64,000 nt of DNA from Streptomyces sp. NBC_01445 (GTDB lineage: Bacteria > Actinomycetota > Actinomycetes > Streptomycetales > Streptomycetaceae), in assembly GCF_035918235.1 (NCBI RefSeq), contig NZ_CP109485.1, positions 9,021,001 to 9,085,000 on the forward strand, in the 5' to 3' direction. The translations under genes were made by a program, and so were the position numbers. Below the pieces are notes generated by a model. It searched no databases and had not been told where the DNA came from. It saw only the letters and a list, made by a program, of their open reading frames with translations. Below, piece by piece: positions 42,788 through 51,052 of this stretch (its first letter is position 1; each line of letters starts with the position of its first letter).

Positions 42788-43150
42788 CTGACACCGACGA
42801 GGACGGCCTGCGGGACACTGCCAAGGCATGGCGGGACTTCGCCGACGACCTTGGGGGCGTCATCCGCCGCAGCGAACAAGCCCGCCCGCACGATCATCGA
42901 ACACAACGAGGGCGAGGCAATATGCGCCTTCGACGCCCCATACTGGCGCCGCTACTACTACCAGAAGTACGGCTGGCTCCAGGACGTGATCGACAACTCA
43001 CGCGACATGGCCGAGGCCCTCGACAAGTACGCCGACGCCGTCCACGCCGCGACAAAGCTTCCTATGGAGCAACCACTGGCAGACGATCAAAACGCGCGGC
43101 TGGGGCACATCGATCCGTGCTGGACCACCGTGACCGTCGACAGTCAGTAA
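42788..43150 (+). pseudogene. N-terminal remnant of a WXG/polymorphic-toxin-type protein
   Basis: The DNA encodes DEDGLRDTAKAWRDFADDLGGVIRRSEQAR in one frame and then, after an indel near 42885, TIIEHNEGEAICAFDAPYWRRYYYQKYGWLQDVIDNSRDMAEALDKYADAVHAA in another. These blocks resemble the helical pre-toxin domain of large secreted Streptomyces proteins with type VII (WXG100-like) N-termini. A stop codon sits just before the first block and the toxin body is missing, so it is a remnant. The 413 bp that follow, up to the GntR gene, contain nothing I can identify. Confidence 0.6.
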
Positions 43151-43563
43151 TCAGTTTCCGGACTCATCCGCTGCATACGTGGCAGCGCACCGCCCTGGCG
43201 CCCGGTGTGTCGACTGGACTGACGTCGACCGTGCCCGCTGGCCATGATGATCCAAGCACCTTGATCACCCCGGGCCCTGGCTCCTGAGCCGGTACTACCG
43301 CTGGGCGGTGCTTCCTCGACGGCGCGGGCAAGGGCGAGTTCGAGGGGTTCCCGAAGTCCTCGTTGTCCTTGAGGCAACCCTGCCGTCGCCGGTAAGGGCC
43401 ACGTCTCTGCAGCCGAAGTTTCCCGAGGACGCCGAGGCCTTGAACCAGCAGAGGCCCTGCAGGTAGTCGGGTTCGGAGTTGTTGCTCAAAAGCGGCACGG
43501 CACGCCGAAGGGGACTCCCCGGCAACGGGACTGGTCGGCCAAGCCGTGCAAGCTGGATGTGGG

Positions 43564-44331
43564 TTACTGATCCGACCGTTCTATGCCGTACTCGTAGGCG
43601 ACTTCCCAGCGTACGTCGGGGACGACGATGTCCGCCGTTTCGACGGGACGGCCGTCGGTGTCGTAGTAGGTCCGTTCGATCAGCAGGACCAGGTCGCCGA
43701 CGCTGATGCCCAGGAGGTTCGCCTGGGCCTGGGTGGCACGCCCCGGGCGCGGGATCTCGACGGCGTTGTCGATGATGACGCCGATGGACCGCATCCGCTC
43801 CACAACGCCGCGGCCGGCGAGTGGGCCCATCTCGGGCAGCACGATCGGGCTCTGGCCGGTGATGGCCATGGGCTCCCAGCTCGCTGAGGTCTGTACGGGT
43901 CGGCCATCCGCGAGGAATTCATAGTCCGTTCGCACACAGAGGTCCCCTGGTGAGATGCCGAGACGCTGGGCGATGTGGTCCGGGGCGAGAGTTCGGGCCT
44001 GCGAGTTGGACTCCCAGGCGCCGGCTTGTCCGAGTTCGCTCATGTCGGCGCGGAAGGGGGAGCCGCCGCGGCGTTCGCGGTGACGCGAACGCACCATGCG
44101 GCGACGCTCGCGTGGGCGGCATACGTACGTGCCTGACCCGGAGCGGCCTTCCAGGATGCCTTCGATGATCAGGCGTTCCGTGGCCTTTTGGAGGACGTTG
44201 GGGCCGACGGAGTAGTGCGCGGCGAGCTGGGCGCGGCTGGGTAGCCGGTCACCGACTCCCCATTCTCCGGCTGAGATCCGGCGGCGCAGGTCGGCGGCGA
44301 CGCGCTGGTACGGCGGCGGCTCGTGCCCCAT
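43564..44331 (-). CDS. GntR family (HutC/UTRA) regulator
   Basis: A 255-residue regulator with a GntR winged helix (YQRVAADLRRRISAGEWGVGDRLPSRAQLAAHYSVGPNVLQKATERLIIEGIL) and a C-terminal UTRA domain (VRTDYEFLADGRPVQTSASWEPMAI, VGDLVLLIERTYYDTDGRPVETADIVVPDVRWEVAYEY). It is divergent from the coupled operon starting at 44464, with tandem operator-like repeats between them. It probably represses that operon. Similar GntR proteins control transfer genes of Streptomyces integrative elements, but no transfer genes are seen here. Confidence 0.92.
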   Translation of the reverse strand: MGHEPPPYQRVAADLRRRISAGEWGVGDRLPSRAQLAAHYSVGPNVLQKATERLIIEGILEGRSGSGTYVCRPRERRRMVRSRHRERRGGSPFRADMSELGQAGAWESNSQARTLAPDHIAQRLGISPGDLCVRTDYEFLADGRPVQTSASWEPMAITGQSPIVLPEMGPLAGRGVVERMRSIGVIIDNAVEIPRPGRATQAQANLLGISVGDLVLLIERTYYDTDGRPVETADIVVPDVRWEVAYEYGIERSDQ

Positions 44332-44386
44332 GTGGTGTCTCCGTACGTCGGCGTGGACAAAGGCGGCGGGAATTACTGCATCCCGA

Positions 44387-44425
44387 TTGACAAGCTAATG
44401 CATCAGCAGCAAGCTAATGCATCAG
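44387..44425 (+). promoter_or_regulatory. Tandem 16-bp repeats at the GntR-controlled promoter
   Basis: CAAGCTAATGCATCAG occurs twice without mismatch (44391-44406 and 44410-44425), a 19-bp period. Each copy is near-palindromic around ATGCAT. The first overlaps a TTGACA -35-like box (44387-44392). The site lies between the divergent GntR gene and its likely target operon. Confidence 0.6.
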
Positions 44426-44463
44426 ATCTACGTTGCGTGATGAGACCTGTGTGGGGGAGAGCT

Positions 44464-44727
44464 GTGGACTCACCGAAGAACCGCACCAGCCAGCTGGAGG
44501 CACTGATCCAGCACGCCCTCGCCACTCCACCCCACACCCAGACCCTTGCAACCGTCATACGCGTCACCGCACCAGTCCCGGACGAGCTCGACGAGGACGT
44601 ACGCCGCACGCTGCTCGCAGCACTGCAGGCCACGGCAGACCGGTTCGGCCATATTGCCGCCCCGGATGGCTCCACCCTGTGGGCCGAGGTCGACCGCCCG
44701 CCGACGACAAGAAAGGGCCACTCATGA
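44464..44727 (+). CDS. Small hypothetical protein, first gene of the GntR-linked operon
   Basis: An 87-residue soluble protein (VDSPKNRTSQLEALIQHALATPPHTQTL...WAEVDRPPTTRKGHS) of unknown family. GGGGGAGA precedes GTG 44464. A valine-rich strand followed by a helix (VRRTLLAALQATADRFG) suggests a compact alpha/beta fold. The stop overlaps the next ATG (ATGA); it is the first of five genes joined by 4-bp overlaps. Confidence 0.65.
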   Translation: MDSPKNRTSQLEALIQHALATPPHTQTLATVIRVTAPVPDELDEDVRRTLLAALQATADRFGHIAAPDGSTLWAEVDRPPTTRKGHS

Positions 44728-45005
44728 GCACCCAAGCCCACCCCGCCCCCGCACCATGTCTCGTCCCTGTCCCGCCCAAGCCCGACAAGCCAGGTACGCC
44801 AGGCGACGTTCGCACCCGCGAGCATGACGGCCTGAGCACGCCGGCTGAGATCTGGGAAAGGATTCGAGGCAACGCCTGTGCGGGCTGCGGGAGTTCGAAG
44901 AACCTGCAACCCGGTGGATTCGCCTACGTCAAGTTGCGCGGATTACTTGGCTACGCGGTGCGGGTCTGCCCCAACTGCCGTCGATCTGTCCGGGGCGCGC
45001 GGTGA
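44724..45005 (+). CDS. Small protein with two CXXC-type motifs
   Basis: A 93-residue protein with a Pro-rich N-terminus and four cysteines arranged CAGC...CPNC about 35 residues apart (NACAGCGSSKNL ... VRVCPNCRRSVRG), a pattern consistent with a zinc ribbon. No family is recognised. Both ends overlap neighbours by 4 bp (ATGA and GTGA). Confidence 0.65.
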   Translation: MSTQAHPAPAPCLVPVPPKPDKPGTPGDVRTREHDGLSTPAEIWERIRGNACAGCGSSKNLQPGGFAYVKLRGLLGYAVRVCPNCRRSVRGAR

Positions 45006-45499
45006 TGCCCGCCTACGGCAGGGTCGAGAGCTGGATGCCCGGCGCCGAACCGGGGGAGGGGCTTCAACGGGCCTGGTTGTTGGGCCGTTGTGGCACCGTA
45101 CGGGTCACGGGCGCGGAGGTGTTACGGGTCAGTGGCACTGTGGCTGTTGCGGCTCTGGCTGTTCTTGAGGCGAGTGGAACACCGCTGGGGTCGATCCTGG
45201 CCAACCGCGCCCGCTCGACGGCTGAGATTGTCGTCGCCGCGGGCACGGGGGCTACCTGGCCTGCGCTGCCAGGCACACAGTGCGTTGAGGGCGCCATGAT
45301 GCGGTGCCCTGCACCGGAGTTCACGGTCGCCAGCCGCCGCCACACGGGCGGTCGCACTTGGATCTGCGCCCCCGGTCCCGCGAGGCCTGCCACCACCGAC
45401 AGCGATGTGTTGTGCGAGGCCATCACTACCGCACTGGTCACGCTGGCGTGGCTCGCCTTCGCGCGAGGGACATGCTCGGGAGGGGCGCGCCTCACATGA
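45002..45499 (+). CDS. Hypothetical protein of the GntR-linked operon
   Basis: A 165-residue protein (MMPAYGRVESWMPG, AWLLGRCGTVRVTGAEVLRVSGTVAVAALAVLEASGTPLGSILANRARSTAEIVVAAG, RRHTGGRTWICAPGPARPATTDSDVLCEAIT). It has moderately hydrophobic segments but no clear membrane helix and no motif I can name. Its frame is fixed by 4-bp overlaps on both sides and has normal codon bias, so it is very likely real. Function is unknown. Confidence 0.65.
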   Translation: MMPAYGRVESWMPGAEPGEGLQRAWLLGRCGTVRVTGAEVLRVSGTVAVAALAVLEASGTPLGSILANRARSTAEIVVAAGTGATWPALPGTQCVEGAMMRCPAPEFTVASRRHTGGRTWICAPGPARPATTDSDVLCEAITTALVTLAWLAFARGTCSGGARLT

Positions 45500-46017
45500 A
45501 ACCGACTCCTCCTGCGCGCTACGACTCCACCGCGCGAGTCTCGGGCCGTGACCTCGAACCGGTCCCTCCGCAAGGCCTGCCCACAGCTCACCCAACAGCC
45601 GGCACTTGTCCTCCGTGCCGGCGCAGGGTGGTCTTGCCTGGAGCGTCGCGTTCCAGCGTGGCCAAGGCCCGCGCGCACGCGGTCGATGCTCTGCGGGAGT
45701 GGCAGATCGACGACGACATCGTCGAGGCTCTGCGGCTCATCGTCAGTGAGCTCGCCACCAACGCGATGGTCCACACAGCGAGTCGAACCATCGAGATCAC
45801 TGTGTCCGTCACCGCCACTGAGGCCATCGTGACCGTCACCGACCAGGGACTGTCCGGGACACCCGCCGCACGCAAGGCGCGCCCCGAGGAGGAACACGGA
45901 CGAGGCCTGGCCCTCGTCGACGCCCTAGCCACCCGATGGGAGTCCACACCGCTCGCCGACGGGACCCAAGTTGAGGCCGCGGTCGCCCTTCCCGGGCAGA
46001 CGGCAGGCGCGCTGTGA
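45496..46017 (+). CDS. Anti-sigma-factor-like ATP-binding protein (HATPase_c)
   Basis: A 173-residue protein with a GHKL/SpoIIAB-like ATPase domain: N-box LRLIVSELATNAMVH, G1-box VTVTDQG and G2-box EEEHGRGLALVDALATRW. About 45 disordered, Cys- and Pro-containing residues precede it. Such stand-alone domains are abundant in Streptomyces and act as anti-sigma factors or serine kinases on anti-anti-sigma partners. No STAS partner or sigma factor is encoded nearby. ATG 45496 overlaps the preceding stop. Confidence 0.85.
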   Translation: MKPTPPARYDSTARVSGRDLEPVPPQGLPTAHPTAGTCPPCRRRVVLPGASRSSVAKARAHAVDALREWQIDDDIVEALRLIVSELATNAMVHTASRTIEITVSVTATEAIVTVTDQGLSGTPAARKARPEEEHGRGLALVDALATRWESTPLADGTQVEAAVALPGQTAGAL

Positions 46018-46454
46018 CAGGGCGGCGGGCTCCCCACGCACCTGCCCTCCAGGCGCTGCGGGCGAACCTGACCATGGTCGTGGATCAGGCCCCGCCGCAG
46101 AAAATCCATGACCGGCAACCTCCCCAAGCGCCAGTGCGCGGTTCCTTCTGGTGCGATGCCGCCGCTCACCTCTGCGACGGCCGCATGCTCTGGTTGGGCG
46201 GACAGGCCTGCTGGACACCTGAGCAGGCGCTGGCCTGGATCGGATGGCGAGCCGGACACGTTGCCGACCAGCTCGATGACCAACTGGCCCGGCCGGTGCG
46301 CGCATGGATCCAAGACCACCCCGAGCCCCAACGGGCGAGCGGACAACTCTCTCGCGGGATCACCTACGCGCTCGTCTTCTGCGACGGCAGCGTCCAGTTC
46401 GTCCTCGCAGCCACGCCCAGCGCCTTCGACCCCGACAGAGAGAGTGCGCCATGA
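46014..46454 (+). CDS. Hypothetical protein, last full gene of the GntR-linked operon
   Basis: A 146-residue soluble protein rich in Trp (GSFWCDAAAHLCDGRMLWLGGQACWTPEQALAWIGWRAGHVADQLDDQLARPVRAWIQDHPEP) of unknown family. GTG 46014 overlaps the ATPase stop. Its own stop overlaps an ATG that opens a 14-codon frame (46451-46495), possibly a further tiny coupled product. The next 300 bp are largely featureless. Confidence 0.65.
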   Translation: MTGRRAPHAPALQALRANLTMVVDQAPPQKIHDRQPPQAPVRGSFWCDAAAHLCDGRMLWLGGQACWTPEQALAWIGWRAGHVADQLDDQLARPVRAWIQDHPEPQRASGQLSRGITYALVFCDGSVQFVLAATPSAFDPDRESAP

Positions 46455-46618
46455 GGCATGCCTTGACGTGCCGTCCTCGCAGCAACACCCCATAGATCTC
46501 TGCCCGGTGGCCCGGATGACCTCGGCCCCGGCCATCGGGCAGGGGGGCCCAACCCCGGCACGCGAGAACCCCATTGGCGGACCGTTCCACAACTGCCTCA
46601 ACGGATCACGGAGGAACC

Positions 46619-46663
46619 ATGACCTCGATGCCCACCGTCCCCCGTAGACCCGCACGGAACTGA
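46619..46663 (+). other. Minimal ORF with a good ribosome site
   Basis: ACGGAGGAACC precedes an ATG that opens only 14 codons (MTSMPTVPRRPARN). It may be the stump of a gene cut by an insertion or deletion next to the tRNA, or a short leader peptide. Nothing else is recognisable in 46496-46803. Confidence 0.25.
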
Positions 46664-46803
46664 CGGATGGATTCGGGTACGCGTCTCAGGTGTCGAGCGG
46701 GCCCGGCCTGCGGTGCGGGAAGTCGACGGGCGGCTGCGGTGATTGCCCGCAACAAGAACTGGTCAATGGACCCGAGGCCATGGCGTAGAGTCGTGTTTAC
46801 CGA

Positions 46804-46877
46804 CGCGGGGTGGAGCAGCTCGGTAGCTCGCTGGGCTCATAACCCAGAGGTCGCAGGTTCAAATCCTGTCCCCGCTA
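46804..46877 (+). tRNA. Initiator tRNA-fMet (CAT)
   Basis: The sequence folds into a complete cloverleaf with CAT anticodon in CTGGG-CTCATAA-CCCAG and T-arm CAGGTTCAAATCCTG. Three consecutive G-C pairs in the anticodon stem and the unpaired first acceptor base (C1 opposite T) mark the initiator type rather than elongator tRNA-Met. CCA is not encoded. Confidence 0.95.
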
Positions 46878-46884
46878 CTGCATT

Positions 46885-46924
46885 ACCGCAGGGCCCGGAT
46901 CTCCACGGATCTGGGCCCTGCGGT
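46885..46924 (+). terminator. Strong hairpin terminator after tRNA-fMet
   Basis: ACCGCAGGGCCCGGATC pairs with GATCTGGGCCCTGCGGT (one mismatch) across a 6-nt loop, starting 8 bp after the tRNA. Confidence 0.85.
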
Positions 46925-47149
46925 GTAGAGGTCCACGTGGATCGCTCCCTCGATGAGGAAGAGCTCGATGGTCTCGCCGGCTGGGCTACGGCGCCCTCGC
47001 TGAAGGGTCTGCGTCGGTTGCGGCCTCGGCGCCGAACCAGAGGCTTCCCGTCTGAGGCCAACCGTGCGGACCCGTGGGAACCTGCGGGTCAGAGCAGTCC
47101 AGAGAGGCGCTTCCTCCCGAGCGTGAACGCCCGGGGGGGGGCCTGAAGC

Positions 47150-47439
47150 CCGCCGACGGCGTGACGTTCCTCAACTGCGATGTGGCCGAGGCGGTCCGGA
47201 TCGCTCTGGACGCGAGCGGAGGCAAGAACCTTGAGGTCCTGTCAGCTTCGATCGGCCGTCAGCTCCTGGAGCGCGGGCTCATCGACGAGATCGACCTGCA
47301 CATCGCGCCGGTCCTGCTCGGCAACGGGATCCGCCTGTTCGACAACCCGGGCGGCTCGCCGGTCCGACTCGGCCTTGTCAACGGCAGCGACCCGTCGCTT
47401 GTGGTGAACGTGCGCTACCGCCCGGCCTCCGCCGGGTGA
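47150..47439 (+). pseudogene. 3' fragment of a RibD-C/dihydrofolate reductase-like gene
   Basis: The frame reads GVTFLNCDVAEAVRIALDASGGKNLEVLSASIGRQLLERGLIDEIDLHIAPVLLGNGIRLFDN, the C-terminal half of the RibD-C/DHFR-like family (usually about 190 residues). The N-terminal half, with the NADPH-binding start, is missing. A run of nine G residues lies just upstream (about 47131-47139). No start codon or ribosome site is found; the upstream 225 bp after the tRNA terminator hold no identifiable gene. Confidence 0.7.
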
Positions 47440-47549
47440 ACCGCCGGTATCGATACCGCCGCCGCATCGTCCGGTAGGGGTCCGCCGGGACGCGGCGCCT
47501 CTATTCTGTTGCCGCTCGTGTTCCATCAGTCACACCTCGGGGGAAACAC

Positions 47550-48512
47550 ATGAACGCCTGGAATCCGGGCGGGCAGCCGCCTTACGACCCGCAGGCAGGG
47601 CACCGGCCCCAGCCCGGCCCGTACCCGCCGCCTCAGGGCCCGTACCCGCCACAGCCGCCCAACGGCGGTTACCCGCCGCAGATCCCGCACCCTTACGGGC
47701 CCCCTCCCAACGGGCCGCACCCGTATCCGCCGCACCCCGGCCCGCCGCCCGCCCCTGGCCCCTTCCAGCGGCTGTGGCAGAAGGTCGGCCCCATCCACAC
47801 CGCGCGCCGGGTGTTCAAGCCGTCCCGCTCCGGCATCGTCGACGACGCGCTCGTCGCCCGTATACAGAAGATCCGCACCCTGGTCGGTCTGGGCGCGGTG
47901 GTGTGGGTGTCGATGTCGTACAAGCTCGCCAACTCGGTGAGCGACGTCGTCAGTGAGCGAGGGGACCAGGCCTGGCTCAGCGTCCTGATGCTGTCCGTGA
48001 CGTTCCCCGTCGCCGTGGGAGTACTGCTCGCCCTCGCCGCTCCCTCGGCCCGCCGCGAGCTGCTGCGCCGGGCCGCCAAGTCGTTCGGCGCGATGGTGTC
48101 CATCGTGGCGGCGGTGGCCGTGTTCCCGGCGATCATGCTCACCGGCTTCATGGAGGGCAGGTTCGCCACCAACCCGGTGATGGCCGTCGTCACGTACTCC
48201 GTCCTCGTGCTGACCTTTGTGTGGGTGGTGCCCTTCATCTTCTGGGGCATCGGCCTGGCGCTCGTGTACGTGTTCCGCACCGCGGACATCCACGAGACCG
48301 TGCCGCCGCTGCTGGCCATGACGCTGGTCTGGGAGATGACGCTCGTCGACCTGTTCACCGGCGCCTACGCGGGTGTGCCGGGCCCGCTCCGGGTGCTGCT
48401 CATGCTCGGGGCCCCCGCCTCGGTGACCGCCGTCGGCCTGTGGGAACTGCACCGCCTGCGTGCCCACTTCGGCATCGGGGTCCGGGACATGCTGATGCGG
48501 CAACCGGGTTAG
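47550..48512 (+). CDS. Membrane protein with Pro/Gly/Tyr-rich cytoplasmic tail
   Basis: A 320-residue protein. The first about 70 residues are a disordered PPNGGYPPQIPHPYGPPP-type tail. Five or six hydrophobic segments follow (TLVGLGAVVWVSMSY, WLSVLMLSVTFPVAVGVLLALAA, FGAMVSIVAAVAVFPAIMLTGF, VVTYSVLVLTFVWVVPFIFWGIGLALVYVF, LRVLLMLGAPASVTAVGLW). Such tails are common on Streptomyces membrane proteins. No transport or enzymatic motif is recognised. Confidence 0.85.
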   Translation: MNAWNPGGQPPYDPQAGHRPQPGPYPPPQGPYPPQPPNGGYPPQIPHPYGPPPNGPHPYPPHPGPPPAPGPFQRLWQKVGPIHTARRVFKPSRSGIVDDALVARIQKIRTLVGLGAVVWVSMSYKLANSVSDVVSERGDQAWLSVLMLSVTFPVAVGVLLALAAPSARRELLRRAAKSFGAMVSIVAAVAVFPAIMLTGFMEGRFATNPVMAVVTYSVLVLTFVWVVPFIFWGIGLALVYVFRTADIHETVPPLLAMTLVWEMTLVDLFTGAYAGVPGPLRVLLMLGAPASVTAVGLWELHRLRAHFGIGVRDMLMRQPG

Positions 48513-48551
48513 CCGGGCCGAGCGCCCTGCGCTCGGTGACTCGCCGATCGT

Positions 48552-48589
48552 GAGCGTACGTTCGTACATTCCCGAGCGTACGATCGTAC
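48552..48589 (+). promoter_or_regulatory. Tandem TetR-type operators overlapping the acetyltransferase start
   Basis: GAGCGTACGTTCGTAC (48552-48567) and GAGCGTACGATCGTAC (48574-48589) are direct repeats exactly 22 bp apart. The second contains the perfect palindrome CGTACGATCGTACG (48577-48590) and ends 3 bp before the ATG at 48592. The TetR gene at 49188 is the obvious candidate regulator. Confidence 0.7.
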
Positions 48590-48591
48590 GC

Positions 48592-49176
48592 ATGACGACG
48601 ACGGACTACTTCGCCGACGACCCGCGCACGAACCTGGAGCGCATGCTCGCGGGTGACCTGTACATCGCCGACGATCCGGAGATCGCCCGGCGTCAGCGGA
48701 GGGCGATGCAGTTGGCGGCCCGCTACCAGGCCGCCTTCGTCGAGGACGCCGACAAGGCCCGGCCGATTCTGGCCGACCTGCTCGACTCCGTGGGGGAGGG
48801 CGTCGAGGTGCGGCCGCCGCTGTTCGTCGACTACGGCAGCAACATCGCCATCGGCGCCCGCACCTTCGTCAATTACCACCTCACCGCGCTCGACGTCGCC
48901 CGGATCACCATCGGCGAGGACTGCCAGATCGGCCCCAACGTCCAACTCCTCACCCCCACCCACCCGGTGGAGCCGCAGCCCCGCCGCGACAAGCTGGAAG
49001 CCGCGCTGCCCATCACCATCGGCGACAACGTCTGGCTCGGCGGCGGGGTCATCGTGTGTCCCGGGGTGACCATCGGGGACAACTCCGTCATCGGCGCCGG
49101 CGCCGTCGTCACCAAGGACATCCCGGCGAACGTCGTCGCCGTGGGCAACCCCGCCCGCCCCGTCCGCACCCTCTGA
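48592..49176 (+). CDS. Maltose/galactoside O-acetyltransferase-like protein
   Basis: A 194-residue left-handed beta-helix acyltransferase of the Maa/LacA family: N-terminal MLAGDLYIADDPEIARRQRRA cap, PPLFVDYGSNIAIGARTFVNY, the His-containing LLTPTHPVEP loop (catalytic His) and hexapeptide repeats ending GDNSVIGAGAVVTKDIPANVVAVGNPARPVR. It transfers acetyl from acetyl-CoA to a sugar hydroxyl. No ribosome site precedes ATG 48592, since the operator repeat reaches to 3 bp before it; translation may be leaderless. It is followed by a TetR gene after 11 bp. Confidence 0.9.
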   Translation: MTTTDYFADDPRTNLERMLAGDLYIADDPEIARRQRRAMQLAARYQAAFVEDADKARPILADLLDSVGEGVEVRPPLFVDYGSNIAIGARTFVNYHLTALDVARITIGEDCQIGPNVQLLTPTHPVEPQPRRDKLEAALPITIGDNVWLGGGVIVCPGVTIGDNSVIGAGAVVTKDIPANVVAVGNPARPVRTL

Positions 49177-49187
49177 CCGGCGCACCC

Positions 49188-49730
49188 GTGGCCACCGGAC
49201 GCACGGACCCGCAGCGCCGCGAGCGCATCATCGCCGCCACCCTCGACCACATCGCCGAAGAGGGCGTCGCCGGGGTCTCCCACCGCAAGATCGCCATGCG
49301 AGCCGACGTGCCGCTCGGCTCGATGACCTACCACTTCGCAGGCATCGACGACCTCTTGCGCGAGGCCTTCAAACGGTTCGCCGACCAGATCGTCGCCGTG
49401 TTCGAGCGGCACCTGGCCGACGCCGGCACCCCCGAGCGGGCCCGGGAAGCCGTCACCGACCTCATCCACGCGCTTTCCGAAGGGCCGCGCCGCGATCTCG
49501 TCCTCACCCACGAGCTGTACGCCCTCGCAGCCCGCCGCGACGAGTACCGCGAACTCACCCACGCCTGGACGGCCCGCAGCCGCGACCTCCTGGAGCGGCA
49601 TTTCGACGCGGACACCGCCCGCCAACTGGACGCGCTGATCGAGGGGTTGGTCCTGCACTGTTCCCTCGACACGGCCCCGCAGAGCCGCGAACTGACGCGG
49701 GCGGCCGTGCGGCGCCTGACCTCCGGCTGA
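49188..49730 (+). CDS. TetR family regulator
   Basis: A 180-residue regulator with an N-terminal HTH (RRERIIAATLDHIAEEGVAGVSHRKIAMRADVPLGSMTYHF) and a helical effector domain (DLVLTHELYALAARRDEYRELTHAWTARSRDLLERHF). GTG 49188 lies 11 bp after the acetyltransferase stop, so it is co-transcribed and probably autorepresses through the paired operators at 48552-48589. Confidence 0.92.
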   Translation: MATGRTDPQRRERIIAATLDHIAEEGVAGVSHRKIAMRADVPLGSMTYHFAGIDDLLREAFKRFADQIVAVFERHLADAGTPERAREAVTDLIHALSEGPRRDLVLTHELYALAARRDEYRELTHAWTARSRDLLERHFDADTARQLDALIEGLVLHCSLDTAPQSRELTRAAVRRLTSG

Positions 49731-49885
49731 TCTCCGTCTGGCGTTCGGCGCGCGGCCGGCCCTGAGCCGCCCGTGGGGTGCGGACCTGACCCCGTACCCC
49801 ACGGGCTCCCATCCATCGGCCTGCGCACTAGGGTCTGATCGCCACCGCCAGGACACGGTGGCGTTCGACGAGGAGGGTGGCCGCG

Positions 49886-51052
49886 ATGACGCAGCAGTTC
49901 GGTGACTACCAGCACGAGATTTACTTCAACGCGCTCGGGGGCATCGTCCCCGAGCTGCCCATGGCCTTCGCGGAGTTGGAGCAGCGGGCCGGCGAGGCGC
50001 TCGCGCCGTCTGTGTGGTCGTACGTCGCGGGTGGCGCGGGCGACGAGTTCACCCAGCGCGAGAACGTCACCGCCTTCGAGCAGTGGGGGCTCATTCCGCG
50101 CATGTTCGTCGGGGCGAGCCGGCGGGACCTGACCGTCGACCTCTTCGGCCTCAGGCTCGACAGTCCGCTGTTCATGTGCCCCATCGGCGTGATCGGGCTC
50201 TGCGGGCAGGACGGGCACGGGGACCTCGCGACGGCGCGGGCCGCCGCGCGCACGGGAGTTCCGATGGTGGCCTCCACTCTGTCCGCGGACCCCATGGAGG
50301 ACGTGGCCAAGGAGTTCGGCGAGACCCCCGGCTTCTTTCAGCTCTACACGCCGACCGACCGCGACCTCGCCGAGAGCCTCGTCAGCCGTGCCGAGGCGGC
50401 GGGCTTCAAGGGGATCGTCGTCACCATGGACACCTGGGTCACCGGCTGGCGGCCCCGCGACCTGACCACCGGCAACTTCCCGCAGCTGCGGGGCCACTGC
50501 CTCAGCAACTACACCTCGGACCCGGTCTTCCGCTCCCGGCTCCCGCAGGGCCGCGTCGATGACACGCAGGCCGTCGTCATGCAGTTCGCGAGCGTCTTCG
50601 GCAACCCTCTGACGTGGGACGACCTCCCCTGGCTGCGCTCGCTCACCAACCTGCCGCTCATCGTCAAGGGCCTGTGCCACCCCGAGGACGTACGGCGGGC
50701 CAAGGACGGCGGCGTCGACGGGATCTACTGCTCCAACCACGGCGGGCGGCAGGCCAACGGAGGCCTCGCCGCTATCGACGCCCTGCCCGAGGTGGTGGAG
50801 GCCGCCGACGGTCTGCCCGTGCTGTTCGACTCGGGGGTGCGTTCCGGAGCCGATGTGGTCAAGGCGCTCGCCCTCGGCGCGACGGCGGTCGGTATCGGCC
50901 GCCCCTACGCCTACGGCCTCGCCCTCGGCGGCGTCGACGGCATCGTCCACGTGCTGCGGTCCTTGCTCGCGGAGACCGACCTGATCATGGCCGTCGACGG
51001 CTATCCGACGCTCGCCTACCTCACTCCGCAGGCGCTGCGTCGTCGGCGCTGA
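49886..51052 (+). CDS. FMN-dependent alpha-hydroxy-acid oxidase, lactate 2-monooxygenase-like
   Basis: A 388-residue LldD-superfamily flavoprotein. The catalytic base His285 and substrate Arg288 lie in CSNHGGRQ; Lys261 (LIVKGL) contacts FMN, and GVRSGADVVKALALGATAVGIGRPYAYGLALGG binds the phosphate. The PSVWSYVAGGAGDEFTQREN start and overall length resemble lactate 2-monooxygenases, which convert L-lactate to acetate, CO2 and water. AGGAGG precedes ATG 49886. Its 3' end overlaps the convergent YihY gene by 32 bp. Confidence 0.88.
   Translation: MTQQFGDYQHEIYFNALGGIVPELPMAFAELEQRAGEALAPSVWSYVAGGAGDEFTQRENVTAFEQWGLIPRMFVGASRRDLTVDLFGLRLDSPLFMCPIGVIGLCGQDGHGDLATARAAARTGVPMVASTLSADPMEDVAKEFGETPGFFQLYTPTDRDLAESLVSRAEAAGFKGIVVTMDTWVTGWRPRDLTTGNFPQLRGHCLSNYTSDPVFRSRLPQGRVDDTQAVVMQFASVFGNPLTWDDLPWLRSLTNLPLIVKGLCHPEDVRRAKDGGVDGIYCSNHGGRQANGGLAAIDALPEVVEAADGLPVLFDSGVRSGADVVKALALGATAVGIGRPYAYGLALGGVDGIVHVLRSLLAETDLIMAVDGYPTLAYLTPQALRRRR

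Noticed and set aside
46937..47149. Coding sequence between the tRNA terminator and the RibD-C fragment
   Set aside because: Frames here show no recognisable domain and no ribosome site; the frame simply runs into the RibD-C fragment through a G-run.
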